From contig NMRA01000894.1 of assembly GCA_002633005.1 (NCBI GenBank), positions 1 through 64,000 of the forward strand: a DNA stretch of 64,000 nt. The letters are read 5' to 3'. Position 1 is the first letter of the stretch; every line of letters begins with the position of its first letter. A model generated the notes under the pieces. The model was given only the letters and a program-made list of their open reading frames with translations, was not told where the DNA came from and made no database searches. Position numbers and translations under genes: made by a program. Below, one piece after another: positions 11,967-27,606 of this stretch. The DNA is from Phoronis australis. Lineage: Eukaryota; Phoronida; Phoronidae.

Positions 11967-12599
11967 TTATCTACTTGCCATCGGTGGACCGTCGTCTTCG
12001 GTCGCCTGCGGTTGGGTTGGCGGCTGAGGGGCGGAATGGCTCAAGTTGGCCATGGCGCAGGTGCATCCGACGTTGATTTTCTGCCAGACAAGTTCGTACT
12101 CATACAGGCCGTCAATGCATTGACCTGTCTGTTCAAGAACGCGGACGTTGTAACTGACAGGCTCGCACTCGTTAATGGTTTGCTCCAGAGAGTTGCCAGC
12201 TTGTTTCAAGCAGTTTTCACACCTGCACCGCGCCTCTGCTAGAGTCGCTGGGAAACGCGAGGGTCTGTGGTTGATGACGTAATACCAAGGGCACGTGCTA
12301 CGTTCGTGTAGCTCTGCGAATACGCCAAGAGTCGGTGGTACTGATGGGCATTGCTTTTCACCATAGAGATGGGTGTTGGAGGCGAGACTCTGGTATTCCT
12401 CAGGACTGATATCTTGGCTTTCAAAAAGCACTCTTGGGTCCATGGCGTACGATTCGTGACTTGAGTTGCCTTTCAGTGCGACAAGATGGGCTTGCAACTG
12501 CGCATCTGATGGTTTGGTGCACAGTTGAACTGGAGCGGAGCTAGCCAGGCCGAACACGCAGAGACAAATTGCGATAACGTTGAACAGAAATGACTCCAT
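11967..12599 (-). CDS. IL-17 family cytokine, 210 residues, single coding exon
   Basis: Secreted dimeric cytokine that signals through IL-17 receptors (SEFIR domain, Act1-type adaptors, NF-kB). Residues 1-22 form a signal peptide with hydrophobic core and an SSA/P cleavage context. The family signature is at 101-130: STCPWYY, then an R-x-P motif (RFP at 115-117), then A-x-CRCENC. A second signature, VGCTC, lies at 177-181. Cysteines after the signal peptide are at 27, 84, 103, 125, 127, 130, 145, 161, 179 and 181, enough for the IL-17 cystine-knot-like fold. Sequons are N45-SS and N185-LS. The C-terminus carries a Pro/Gln-rich tail (190-210) beyond the fold. Length fits the family. The start codon directly follows a good splice acceptor, so the 5'UTR is probably spliced. 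The subfamily cannot be assigned, because invertebrate IL-17s do not map one-to-one to mammalian IL-17A-F. Confidence 0.92.
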   Translation of the reverse strand: MESFLFNVIAICLCVFGLASSAPVQLCTKPSDAQLQAHLVALKGNSSHESYAMDPRVLFESQDISPEEYQSLASNTHLYGEKQCPSVPPTLGVFAELHERSTCPWYYVINHRPSRFPATLAEARCRCENCLKQAGNSLEQTINECEPVSYNVRVLEQTGQCIDGLYEYELVWQKINVGCTCAMANLSHSAPQPPTQPQATEDDGPPMASR

Positions 12600-12728
12600 C
12601 TGTAATAAAAAAGATCACACTTACAAATTTCCACTCATCATATTAATATAATCCTTAAATGTCTCACTGAAAGGCACACATTTTTTCTAATATAAGGATC
12701 GAGCATAATTTGAACAGTCGTTGCTTAC
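12600..12728 (-). other. Predicted 5'UTR intron of the IL-17-like gene
   Basis: On the minus strand, donor AAG|GTAAGC at 12728 and acceptor TTTTTTATTACAG ending at 12600 flank 129 bases; the ATG begins at the next base. A second GTAAGT lies only about 25 bases before the acceptor and is too close to be the donor. Confidence 0.5.
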
Positions 12729-12857
12729 CTTCGTATTAGATGACCAATAGGTAAAATTCGTAGACGTGATTTGATGTCAACAGGTGTCCGAAGCTTTTGT
12801 TGAACTTGTTATGTCCAATGAAAGTTTGATACTGGTTGCACTCCATGTCTCTCGGAG

Positions 12858-12868
12858 CTATTTATGAA
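12858..12868 (-). promoter_or_regulatory. TATA-like box upstream of the IL-17-like gene
   Basis: The minus strand reads TCATAAATAGC, about 130 bases before the predicted 5'UTR intron. This would place transcription start near 12830. CCAAT-type words lie further upstream (about 13024 and 13050). Confidence 0.4.
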
Positions 12869-13062
12869 GGATTTCGCGTGAATGAAGTGACCAAAAAGTC
12901 TAAAAATATCTGTTCAGTTCCTTGCGGGGTTTTTTCCACCGGCTCTGGTCATGGTGAAACGAATCGGTATAGTAAATTCTAATTTCCTGAATGATCGACG
13001 TCATTCCGAACAGACGCGTCTGATTGGACAATCCGGTAGTTCACTGCGATTGGTTGAATGAA

Positions 13063-13072
13063 GGAGTTCCCC
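13063..13072. promoter_or_regulatory. kB-type motif upstream of the IL-17-like gene
   Basis: The minus strand reads GGGGAACTCC, fitting GGGRNNYYCC, about 200 bases upstream of the TATA-like box. Short matches like this also arise by chance. Confidence 0.35.
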
Positions 13073-16000
13073 TTTGTTGACAAAACACTCAGACCCAAAG
13101 CGGCGGCTGTAAGCCTTCCTTCAACTGGCTTTTCTGACCACAGTGTCGAGAAGGGTGCGTGAAAGTTGTCGATTTTAATTCCTGTCAGTTTGTCAGTAAT
13201 GACGTTGGAGTACGCGTGCTACTGATGCTGGGTCTATTTACTTTTGACGTGGAACTGATCGCCGGCGTTCCTCTCTTGCGGACGCACAACTCGTAATCTA
13301 GGGCACCACGTTGGGTAGAGTTCATTCATCAACACAATAGATCAGATGGCCTTCCTCCCACTTAATTCTTTCCTGGTAGGTTATGCTTGGAGAATTTCTC
13401 AGTCTAAGGAGGTGCCACGTTGACCGTCCTCGCACAAAAGGCCATAGAAAATCACCGCCTTTTTCCCTACTGAGAATTTGGCGGCCACCAAACTCGATGA
13501 ATTTATATGACAACCAAGGAACTCGTCGGATCGACACATTGTCTAGCAAAATTTCTGTTTTTGTTGTTTAGGGTATTCAGAAAAAGACGAGAAAAGCAGG
13601 AAAGGTATGGAATAACATAATGTAGACACATGTTTAACTTATGTTCCCCCTTTATGGGAGTAGGTTTTGTCATGATAACCCTGTGTTGTCCGTCTTCCTT
13701 GACAGCATATCAAAATCTATGTTAGAGCCTTCCTTGTACTAGCCAGCTAATTGTCCAGACAAAGATTAGTTGAAGAGAACATGGAAGCACCACTGAACTA
13801 TGCTTCGTCACGTGACACAGCGCTGAGTACAGCGTTGAAGCCGTGATGGAAATGCTTCCTGTCTTGAATTATACATCGAAATTCAATACTTAGAAATAAA
13901 AAATTAATTGTTTTTTTTCATACTTGTGCAAGAATAAATAAATAAATAAACCTATGCAATTGGGCGCACCTGAGAGGTACTGAATCTTCCTCCGGAAAAT
14001 TACCACGCTACCACTAAATTGCAACATCCGTGCGGCAACTGAATCTCGTAATCAGACGGAAAACATAACAAATGATCCGTCAGTATTTGTCAAGACTTTC
14101 ACCGGTCGGATGCACTTTTATTACCTGTGTAATGAATGGTTTTATCTCAGTCTAGATTACGAAATGTGCCTATACTTGATCAAGATTTATTACTCTCGGC
14201 GTCCGCAATTTGGTTAGAAATTGAGTGCATAATAATCTCACCAACTTCAAACAAAGCTAACAGTGACATGTCCCCGGGATCACTTGTATAGAGGGGTAAC
14301 ATTGACATGTCCCGGGGTCACTTGTATAGAGGGGTAACAGTGACATGTCGAGGGGGTCACTTGCATAGACGGGGTAACAGTGAAATGTCCCGGGTTTCAC
14401 TTGCATAGAGGGGACAAGTTTACCAGACGACTGGTTGACTTCTTCACTTCCCGATTCCCTACCGTCAAAACTGTTTTCTTTCCGATTAAATTATCCACAA
14501 AACGGTTCATTTTTGGCGTTGTACTAACTCACAAAACGACACAGTTCAACAGAAAAAGCCTCCCCGACCAAGAATGTGTTTAAAAACTCACAACGAATGG
14601 GTCTCTTAATTGTACTTGTTAAAATTTAACTTTCATTTTGTCGACTCTCGAAAAGGTGGCCATCGCAATTTCACAGCAGCACACCTCGTCAAAAATACAA
14701 AAGATGGCCAACGCGAAATTGTTGGTGATGGCGAGGTGGGGTGAAATAAAATTCGGACTAGGAGGACTTTTAATAACGAAGGGGTCAACTTTGTACATAA
14801 CGACAAATTACAGGCCCAGTTGCGCCACACAAGGGTACGAAGGAGAACACGAGTATTTATGGGTGTTACGAAAAACGCCCTATATAGCCTGATTAATTTC
14901 TAAACAAAAATAATTTCCGGAAATTCTACACCTGGGATTTGCATAAGTGACGTCGCATTAACCACGAACAGGGAATGGTTCACCTGTCATTAACAAATAA
15001 ACACTTGAGGTGTATACAGCAATTATGCGCATGTAAAAAGTAGGTCAACTTTACACTATTATGCTAAGTTATAATGTTTTGTTCATAGACACACTTTCAG
15101 GTACCTATGTCTCTTAGTAATATTCAACTAGTCACAAATAAGCTAACGTACATCATCAACTTAGTACTCAAACACTCAATTGAACACAACATGAACTTGA
15201 CGGTCCTTGAGATTGGCGGTCTTTGAGATTGACCGTCTGGCCTCGAGTCGGTATAGTACCTATACTTGAGGACGTTTTCTTGGACTTCACTGTGGCTTGC
15301 TGCAGTAATTAAAAGATGTTTGAAGCTTGAAGCCCAAGTTTATTAACTAACTGGCTCACGTCACTGCGTTCTCATCTTTTGTTTGAATTTATCGTTTGTT
15401 GTTTCAATCTAGTAAGCTGTTTAGTGGGTCCTAGTTTAATTCCAAGGCTCCTAGCGGCGAATGAAACCAAACGGTCTGGTCTACGCACACTCAAGTAGTT
15501 CTTCGTAAACCTACAACTCGTTTTAATCTCTGCTAAGTGTCGAGATATTGCAAGTGACCCAAATTAAAATCGAAATCAGAAGGCGCGGGTGCCTTAACTA
15601 ATGCGTTACTTCGACTGGTTTCAATATGAACTGATAATAGATGGATGTTCATGTAGCGGTGCGGCACATGGGGGTGGGAGGTCGACCAGTGACTCACGTC
15701 CACACTCCCACTCATTATAGTAAAAGACTGCTATTTTTAGCACAGGGAGTCCTGTTCATTTTGCTTACAATTAACGCGTCCAACACCGCTTTGGTTCACA
15801 GGTCGAAAATAGCGCACGAGGAAGTAGTCTCCCGCTATCACTATTCTGATATTAACAATTCAATGACCGTTTCCGGTGGGATACACGACACATGAAATGG
15901 TTCGAAACTATTATTAGACGTGATGAAATACATCCTTATTGTGTCGCTAGCTTTAAACAAACGCGAACGGTTATGAATTCACCTTTAGACAAACAATTCA

Positions 16001-19000
16001 TACTTTTCTTCAGGCAGAGCTTGTAGCCTTCTTCTTATACTAAAGCTATATGCGCGTATAATTGAAGTTTGTGTGATCGCGTTTTGTTGCCTTCAGCTCC
16101 AGTTCTAGAACGCGGTAGTTTCTTATCAAAATATTAAATCGCAATTCCTCATTCTTTGACAAATTTAAGGGAAATTCGTTTTTTTGTCATAGTTTGTTAA
16201 TTTGCGTAGATTGGCTAGTTGCCAATTAATTTACTAAAAATGATCTGAAAATTGTGCAATTTTGGAACAATGCCAATTCTCAGATCAGAAATTTCCATTG
16301 CTGTAGTTTATTCTGAAAACTTCACGAAACCATCGGTTTTGGCGCGACATGATGACGAAATATACAAGAAATACCGTGATGGATAATTTAACCAACGAAT
16401 CAAAAAGAAACCGGAAAAATATAGGCATTATTATTTTTTATCTCATACATTTTTTATTCTGCTTTACATGAACACGAAACTCAAAATGTTTGTCCTAGAA
16501 TTCTGTAAGTAGCCTATATTATGGTTCACATAGATACATTCAAATTTTGTAATACTATCTTGCCTTTTTGGCCCCAACTCACCAGTTGGAACTCACTCGA
16601 TCACCAGTCGGAACTCGAAATGTTGAGTTTTACTCGAAATTTCAAGTTTAGTTTGTACGTCGGATCTTAGATGGAGATTAAATCATTGGTGGAGATCGGA
16701 AGCGGTCGAATTTGCACCAAAAGTCCAACTCGGGCGCGAAAATGGTGGCAACCGGAGGAAGAGAAAATCTTTCGGATTCCATCCCCTAGGCAAATTTACT
16801 CCTGTGTCAAGCAACCAGATTCAAACATTTCATTTTGAGACTCATAAAAACAGATTTAAAGGTGACAATAATTGGCTGGCTTCAGTGTAACATTAACTTA
16901 GTAATGAGTTGTGGCGCGAGCGAAGAATGTTGAAACAGTCCCTATGTGGAGACCCTATCAGTCCCTATGTGGAGACCCTATCACGGGGATAGTTGCGACA
17001 AGTGAAAAACACGTGAGTCGACCACGATCAAAATGTACCATGTGATGCATTATAAGTTTGCAGCTTTGTTGTCAAGTGGTAATGGTTTACAGACAGTTAT
17101 ACTGTAGAACTGTTACACAGACTACACCAACTGCCAATCATGTTTTATCAATCGCGACTCAATATACACGCAGTGCTTACTTGGTCAGCCCGAAATCGCT
17201 ATCTTCAAACCGACAAAAAGTAAGTGTTGAGCATTTCTGTAGAAGCAATCAATAAACTCCATTCAGCCCACGGTTTTACCTTTCCGTATATTAATAAGTT
17301 GGAGGTTTCATACGCCAAGGAATAATGCACATATATTTGCAAATTTAGCATCGCTATAGTGAGCACTCTAGTCCTATACCCATGTAGGCCTAAAATAATT
17401 AAAGGAGACATATTTGATCTTAATTATCCACACATTTGTTATCGTAGGCATTGACTATTATCCCATGTAGGAATAAGGCCTTTAACTTTTTTTACTGTAC
17501 TTCATCCTTGAAGCACTGGGAACATTCGTTTTTCATCTGACCTATTTACCATGTTTTTACTAGTTGTCAAAGCATCGTGTCGGCTATGAACCTGATTATC
17601 ACGTAACAGGTACTGGCGACCGTATTGACAAAAATACATAGGTTCGACGTGAAAGGCGACTGGAGGTAGAACTTGTAACTAACTGGAGGGAGAGGGTAGC
17701 AACACGTCCAGAAATCATCAGACAGAAAAAAATTAGTTTGATAATGGTTGATTCACTGCGTTTTATAGCACTGAATCCTGCGAATAACCGGCTAAATATA
17801 AAAGATAGTCCGTTATCACTAGATTCGTAGAATTTAGCTTTCTGAGTCCAGACTTCCCCTTTCGTCCTTCGCGGCAGTCCACTTCCACAAATGGCGTTAT
17901 CCATGACGCCTTCGCACGCGCCACGATCGCTTTCAGTGCGAGTTCCTGTGAGAATAGGTACATGTATAGCCAGATTGTATAGTGTACCCAATGGGACACA
18001 AATTTCGCCACGAAATTTGCATAAACTATGTACTGCTTCACTCGATTTTGACAGTTTTTACTTTTGTGGTGTGGGATGCGTAATCTTTCCGATGAGAGTA
18101 CAAAAGAATTTCTTCAAATGTTCAACTGCCCTATTCCAAAACTATTCTTCGCTATTTTCCCCTTGATGATCAATTATTTTTGGAAGACGATAGACAACAT
18201 AGAACAACGTAACATATCTATCAATACGGCTCGAGCAGAATCCCAAATAGTGTTTGATATAATAACGAGTTCAAAGTTAGCGGAAAATTCATCTTTTATA
18301 AAATTTGATAAAAAGAAGAGACTGTAATCGGCGATATATCAATCACGTTGTAAATAAAAACGAAGTATTTGGAGTGTTTTCTGAGCTAAGCAAATATAAA
18401 ACAAAATACTGTCGTGGATTGATCAGTACACTTGACAAGTTAGCTGATTGACACCTCGACATCCTCCCTATACCATAAAACAGAAATTTTTGGTCAAGTT
18501 AGTAATTTAGACCTGCTCCCAGGCAAACGATTTATTCTCAGTAAACGTACAGCACATACACTGCGTTTTTTAAATTTTGTCAGCGGGATTAGTACACTGG
18601 TGAAAATATACAGCTTGTAAACGTTTAGTGGAGACAGTTTAGTAATGTCTTAATCATTGATAAGTGAACTAATAATATGTCGTTGCGTGCATGAGTGAGT
18701 GAGCGCGTGAATTACATTCGTTTGCTGTTTTGTGTTTCCATTATTTGTAATTTGAAGTGTTTACTTTCAACAGGTGATTTCGGAAACTGAAAAAAAAAAA
18801 CCAAAAACAAAGAATCCAAGCTGTCACGTCGATTATCGTATACCATATATTTATGAAGAAAAACACATAATTCGATACCTGATTTGCGTAGCATGACAAA
18901 AATTGATTGAACAAGTCAGGTGATTTGACGTACAAGCCAAAGAATATCGCGAAGGAAGCTAGCGTGATACGCGCTTCGCTTGTAATTCGCATTACGTCTA

Positions 19001-22000
19001 ACACACCGACGGAAAAGGCTGGTTACTTCCAAAAGACGAAGCGCGGTTATTAGCAGGATAAAACAGTTGGATGAGGCGATGTTGTGGCATCTGGAACAAT
19101 CAGTTCCTGAATGCCTCTACACTAGGTTGCTCAGTTGATTGTATTGACGAATACTGGCGACGAACTGAAAAAGGTGTACTAATGAAAGTGGTTCGCCATG
19201 TGGGACGCGGTTTGCCGGTTGCCGCGTCTTGAAGATGGCAGACACAGACATTACTTTGAGTATTCAAATTGCGCTAGTGTAGAAAGAAATCCATGAGTTC
19301 GATTTTACCAGTGACTCACCTGCGCACCAGAGAACAAACGAAGATACAGCTGAGTTCATATTAGATTTAACGCGTCGAAAAAGAAACCTGCGTTTCGCAA
19401 CACTGCGGCAAACTCGAAAGACCACTCACCGCTGAAAAGTTGGTCTCAACTTGATCACCCCTAGCGTTCAAATGATTTCTGGGTTTTCAAACAATTGACA
19501 GATCAATGTTTCTTGACTCGAGACCCTCACTACCCAAAAACGAATATCACAAGCGGGCTCCTTTATGGTAATAGTCTGGCGTAGCGGTCCCAATTTAATC
19601 CACCATAATTACTTAAATACTTCACTTAGAATCATAGTTTTAGCATCCACATGTAGAAATTGTCCTGTGGTGTTGGTGTTGCCATACCGCCATTCAATAC
19701 AACTGACTTCAAGTTTGAAATTAAAGCTTTGGGACACGATCTACAGTCACTAACCAAACAATTTTTGGCTTTGATACAAATCACGAGTGAACTCAATTCT
19801 AAGTTGAATTCTCAATATTATTGAACATAAGTAGACATCATTTCATGCAATGTTTGTAATTTAAGGACTAAGTCCTTTATTTATTTTCATTTCTGGTAAC
19901 ATTAATGGAAAATGCCATTTGTAAACCAGGAGCTCATAACAGACCCAATTCACGCGGCGGACATAAAAATCCAAAGTGAGGCTTACTGCGATAAGGTGGC
20001 ACTGAATAGTTAGGCTGCGGCTGCCAAAATATTAAAATTTTGGGGTAGGCCAAGTTTGGGGGCATTTTGTATGTAGGCTCAGTGAATGTGGTTTGTTTGT
20101 ATTTGTGAACATGCTGAGAATGAAAAAAGGCCACCCCCTCGGCTGTAGCTGCACTCTTGAACTCTTCTTCAAGATGGTGGCCTCCTGTTGCAATTGTGCA
20201 TTGCTGTGTAGCAACTGAGAAACTGGCCGCGATTTCAGGTAGCCCTCAAACAAGCCAGATTTGCAAAAAAAGTTGGTTGACAGTACTTTTGTACCACATT
20301 TTTGGAATCGGTAGGAAATTTGCTTTCGCAATCTAATCTTTAGTCGAGCATCGGCAGGGAAGTGGTGATTTTAGGGTGAAAAGTGCCAATTTTGCATATT
20401 TTTGCCCTTATTTTTTTAGTTCAGCTTGGTTTCCACTGGGAGTGAAAGGGTAAAAAATACGAGTACAAAGTTTCTGTGCTCATCTGTAGGGCTTGTGATG
20501 TGAAATGGCTCAAAACCTTTCTTTATTTGCATGCAGTTTTTGACAGAGTGAAGAAAGGGTGAAGAGTCCATTGACGTGTGTTCTGATAGGCAAATCCCTA
20601 TAAGAACTGTTCAGTGCCTCCTAAACAAAGCGGAAGTTGACATTGCGTGAGTTAAATAGCCGGTCTTTCGAGTCCAACCGGGATATTAAATTTTAATAAT
20701 GTGTCGACAATTAACCACAGAGACGTAGAAAATTACCTTAGAGAACAAGTTAAGGCGCCAAAGAGTTGTCTGACGAAAGGGTTTAATTTTTTTGAAAACA
20801 AGGTTCGAAACATGAAAAGTAAAATGACCAAATTGCGGCGATCGTAGTGTTACGGATTAGGTATTATGCTGAATGCAGGGTTACGTTTTTTCTTGTAAAT
20901 TGTTGATCAAAATACTTTCTACGCGAACCAGGTCATCTGCTCGTATTGTTGACGAGTTGAAGACCTATTCGACAGTGGTGGCTGTCATGTGCAATTAGTC
21001 AAATCTGGTTTAATTTGTTGATCAAGAATATTAACATCAAGCATTGCCTGATTCTATGCACTCCCTGGGACTAACAGTTGATTTGTCATTGATCTGAAAG
21101 AATAATTAATGTTATTAAATATAATTTTCATTAAAATAAAAAACCAGGCTCGTAATTGAAAATAAAAATTATTTGACCATCAATTCTGCTTTCTTGGTTG
21201 TAATAATTCTTACGTCTATTTTATGTGTTAGGCTTCAAAAATCAATCTGGACCAAGTTGAATTTTAAAATTAAAACACCCAATTCATTCGTCCAAAGCAT
21301 AACCTCGTTTTAGAACTCAATTTCAGTTGACTGGACAAAGCAATCATAGTTATCATGTTTCTCCAGGAGCCTCGTTCATCCGAAGAGAAAAGGTGCCAGT
21401 GTCTACTGAGAGGCGATTTTTTTCGCCGAGTGAGGGCGGGAACAATCTACCTCCCGATCAACATCAATAGCACCCCCGCCCTGTTGCAAGCTCTCATAGG
21501 CTCTGTCTCAAATTAAAGTAGCCTTTTGTGCTCTTAAAAATTGTCACCTGTGTGGTTACAGGTGATGTGAACCCATAGAGATTTCTCACTATAGGGGAAT
21601 TTTTATGCCTCGTGGGGGGAATTTCGCGTGATATCCAATATTTTTGAGAGGGGAATAGGGCCGATATTGGGCCTCAAATTCGAGGGATTGAGGGCCCTGT
21701 CCTTTTTGGAATGAAAAATTATAATGTTTCAACCCGTAGTCATGAAAGCACAGCCTGGCTGGCCCATTCTCCGGTCGTTACTATGATGCTTGGCAACCGA
21801 GATGCGATAAAATATGATCTAACTTTTCGAAAACATTTATAAATTTTACACGGACATATTTTGCTTCGTCGCGGCGTATGGCAACGACCCAACGCTTCCG
21901 AATCTCAACGTCTTTAGGGATTGTAAAGCAGACAGTTGAGTGTCCGTATTTTTTCTAGCCCGACGGTTCGCGGAGCAACGCGGACTGAAATACACAGCTA

Positions 22001-22506
22001 CGCCGATAAGCTAACAGAGCTATCGCAGCGAGCCTCGTTTTGGAACGCGCCTCCTGTCGGCGTGAATTGGGTCTATAAAGATAAAATGATAGATAAAGAT
22101 AACATATTGTATGAGTAACAAATGACCTAAACAAACAAGATTTAGAGAACTTTAGTGGAGTCCCAATTTGGTCCCCTTTCATGTAACTGCCATCCTAACA
22201 ACCACTGGTTGAGAAGCCATTTGGCGGGCATTCAGTCAGCACACTTTAGGCACTAAAATACCACGGCAGTAAATGAATACGGTACAATACAATAACATCA
22301 CACAATAACATTACAATAGCATTACACAATTTTGTCTGTTTTGTACGTCTTCAAAGTTGCAAATGTACACAAATACTGTTTTGGAACAGTTTATTGTACA
22401 AATAATAACAACAAAGTAAGATTTTATGAAATGACATTTTGTTGAGATTTAATTTCATTGACAAAATAAAACTCAAGTTGTGTGTCCTAAACTGATCTTT
22501 TTACAG
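13073..22506. other. Long intergenic stretch, no gene recognised
   Basis: No protein family is recognisable on either strand. Contents are a 39-bp tandem repeat (14258-14416), a 23-bp direct duplication at 16939-16984 and a CpG-rich patch near 21840-22070 that could be a promoter. Confidence 0.5.
14258..14416. repeat. 39-bp tandem repeat, 4 copies
   Basis: Copies begin with aacagtgacatgtcc or a close variant and carry cacttgtatagaggggt. Copies three and four have small insertions and substitutions. Confidence 0.85.
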
Positions 22507-22651
22507 CAAGGTCCAGGAAAATTACATGGATTACATTGATTCAAGTGAATATGGCTGGGATGATGTGGTATTTACTCAGTTGTCCATATCTTCAAAAATA
22601 AAGTCACTCCATGTTAACTTAACTGAAACCTCCAAGTTGGGAACCTTCTGA
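22507..22651 (+). other. Candidate terminal exon of unknown gene
   Basis: After a polypyrimidine acceptor (ctttttacag) a frame runs 47 codons to TGA at 22649. It reads KVQENYMDYIDSSEYGWDD and onward, a composition that looks more like protein than the surrounding AT-rich frames. No family is recognised and no upstream exon was found. Chance is a real alternative for a frame this short. Confidence 0.2.
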
Positions 22652-24507
22652 TTTATTTCTCAGCTTCAACTGATACTCGTGGAAATTAGTCAGGACCATT
22701 ATTTTGTGTATTTTCCCAGAGGACACATGATGTTAGCTAAAATAAGTTAAAATCCCCATGACCTTACAAATTGTGTCATATCAAACATTTTCCATGGAGA
22801 TCATATTGAGCCTTCCTAAGGTAATAGCCCTTTAGAGAGGTCCTCCATTTTTAGAACTAGTTGATGCCCTTTATTCACAGGAACAAACTAGTTGTCAAAA
22901 TGCAGATTCCGTTGGAGTCGAGAAAACCAGCGGGAAACTTAAGTATTTTTATGTTTGGCTCTTATCATTCGATTGAGCACAAACTTGGTGTTATTTGTAT
23001 CTTATATCACCACGCAGACCTGATTGTCACTGGCAACAATGAAGACATTAGAGAAACACAAGATTCATGACTCTCTGGAAAGGCGCGGATACCCACGTTG
23101 GGTTTTTAACAAGGCCTAGATTCAACACCTAGAGCAGGATTATGACTAAAGTTTCCCGCCGATTTTCTCAATTTCGACGGACTCAAAGAGGTCGCACAGG
23201 CTTGAAAAAGCCAGCAGACGCTGGTAGGTCATAGCCTCTTTATCTCAAGTAAGCTTAGTAACGACTCATAATTTTCTGCATAAGATGGCAGTGTTGTGTT
23301 TCTTGTTTGTCACACCATACTGAACGAGTCATAACATACATCACTTTAACACTGCCATCTATTGTCACTCAGTGGCTACTGGGCATGCATTGACAATACA
23401 AGTATCCTTTGCTATTAGACCAACATTCACTATAGTGAAAGCAGTCATGTCACTGAATAACAATACTACTTCAGCCAACTATTGCTCTTGCCATGACTCC
23501 TAATACACTGACATGTACACACCTCCCCCTAATCTCACTATTTCCCTCTCAGTCATTGATGGTATAGACTTCTATACACACCTCCCCCTAATCTCTCTAT
23601 TACCCTCTCAGTCATTGATAGTATAGACTTCTATACACACCTCCCCCTAATCTCACTATTACCCTCTCAGTCATTGATGGTATAGACTTCTAATATCCAA
23701 TTGTCTCTCATGATTCTGTCTGTCAGCGCTGATGATGATTTAATTTCTAACAGAAACATTTGCTTGTACATATTTATGTAAATATTTGATGAAAACATTC
23801 ATCACCTTCTCACTGACAAGTTAGCCAAAAACTGTTGTACAACCGTGAATGTTTTGTTTGCAAAGCCTCGTCATAAATTTGCTCAGCCCAGTTATGTGGA
23901 CGCAAATGAGACTTGATTTAAATAATAAACGTCACTGCGAAAACTTTGTAAAGCAGATGTCAGTCGCATCCATAATTCTGTAAGTATTGATAAAAGTACC
24001 ATAAATATACCCACATCAACAAAAAGTATCAATATCAGGCCAACTAACAATCTTGATCATATGCAGCCCTAGTGGGCACATTACATGTCTTAAATGTTCC
24101 TAAACATCTGCAAGATCTACGATAAAAATTCTCCAGTTTGGGACAGTGAAAAATCAATCAAAGCCTGTACCAAAGTTTAGAAATAAAAATATCGGCCGTC
24201 TCAAATTCAAGAATTACAATCCAAAACAAATGACCATACGGTACCGTATACCTGGATGTTCCACGCAATGGGGATATATGAAAATGTTTCATCAGCAAAG
24301 TCTGTTGATACAAAACAATGTCACGATATCTTACCAGGATATTTCAAAATCGCCCGTGTCCCAAGCTTCTGGATCAAGAAAATTCAATTTCAGATTAAAT
24401 TTCAGTGTCCCAAATTTTAGAGACTTTCCCAAACTGAAGAATGTTTACGTATGACTTTTTCGGTCAGAGTCGCTTGAACAGTCAACTACGATCTGAACAC
24501 TGGCTGA
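22652..24507. other. Intergenic stretch downstream of MRPL55
   Basis: Holds one 59-bp tandem repeat (23516-23692) and otherwise AT-rich sequence with no recognised gene. Some of it next to 24508 must be MRPL55 3'UTR; no single poly(A) signal on the minus strand stands out. Confidence 0.5.
23516..23692. repeat. 59-bp tandem repeat, 3 copies
   Basis: The phrase cctccccctaatctc recurs at 23522, 23581 and 23640, each followed by cctctcagtcattgat and a tatagacttcta end. Confidence 0.9.
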
Positions 24508-26822
<2,315 letters not shown>

Positions 26823-27380
26823 CTGAAAATTGAAATCACAGAGAAAATTTGGGCTAGTACACGTCAGCAACACCTTAATATCTTGTTACTAACATATATG
26901 CATCTATGACTATGAATGCACGTTCTGATGATCTACTCTTGCCAAGACTCTCAGTAGACTTTGTTAGTGAGATCACTCCAGGTTAGTGCTCATCATGACA
27001 AGCAATGCTGAAGAGGGAACATAAGACCAGTCTTAAGTCCAGTCACTTTCACAAAACACACCCTAGGTGCAACACTACAATGATTGCCTCTTAATAGTTT
27101 GTAAGTGCAGGGTTTACTGTATGTAAAGCATTTAGCTCAATTGGAACCACCTTCCAAAATTTTGGGGTCCATTTCAAATTCTTAATGTCCCTGAAAACAG
27201 CCCGGAAATCATTTTACACTGACGAGCAATGTATCAGAAAAATAAGACAAATTTGCTGGTACTTTTATGATTGGAAGATAATCAAGGAAAAAAACATAAG
27301 GTTAAGTTAATATTTTAGTATTATTTTATACGTCAACTTATCAAAATTGTGTCAAAGATACGCCACCCATAAAACCTGTA

Positions 27381-27570
27381 ATAACACAGCCGTGGGTGAA
27401 CACTGAAAAGTAGTCCACAGCACCATCTATTGATTGCATGTCATAACACAGACGTGGGTGAACACTGAAAAGTAGTCCACAGCACCATCTATTGATTGCA
27501 TGTCATAACACAGCCTTGGGTGAACACTGAAAAGTAGTCCACAGCACCATCTATTGATTGCATGTCATAA
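27381..27570. repeat. 62-bp tandem repeat, 3 copies
   Basis: Copies start at 27381, 27443 and 27505 with ataacacag and contain agtagtccacagcaccatct. They lie just upstream of the TIR element at 27607. Confidence 0.9.
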
Positions 27571-27606
27571 CCAAATGGCCGTCATGTTGGAAATGTGTCC
27601 AATATA

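Noticed and set aside
12844-12846. Upstream ATG with a 36-codon frame before the IL-17-like gene
   Set aside because: If the TATA-like box at 12858-12868 is used, transcription would start downstream of this ATG, so it would not be in the mRNA.
20032-20331. 99-residue minus-strand frame
   Set aside because: No family motif, no splice support, and an overlapping second frame on the same strand has similar length.
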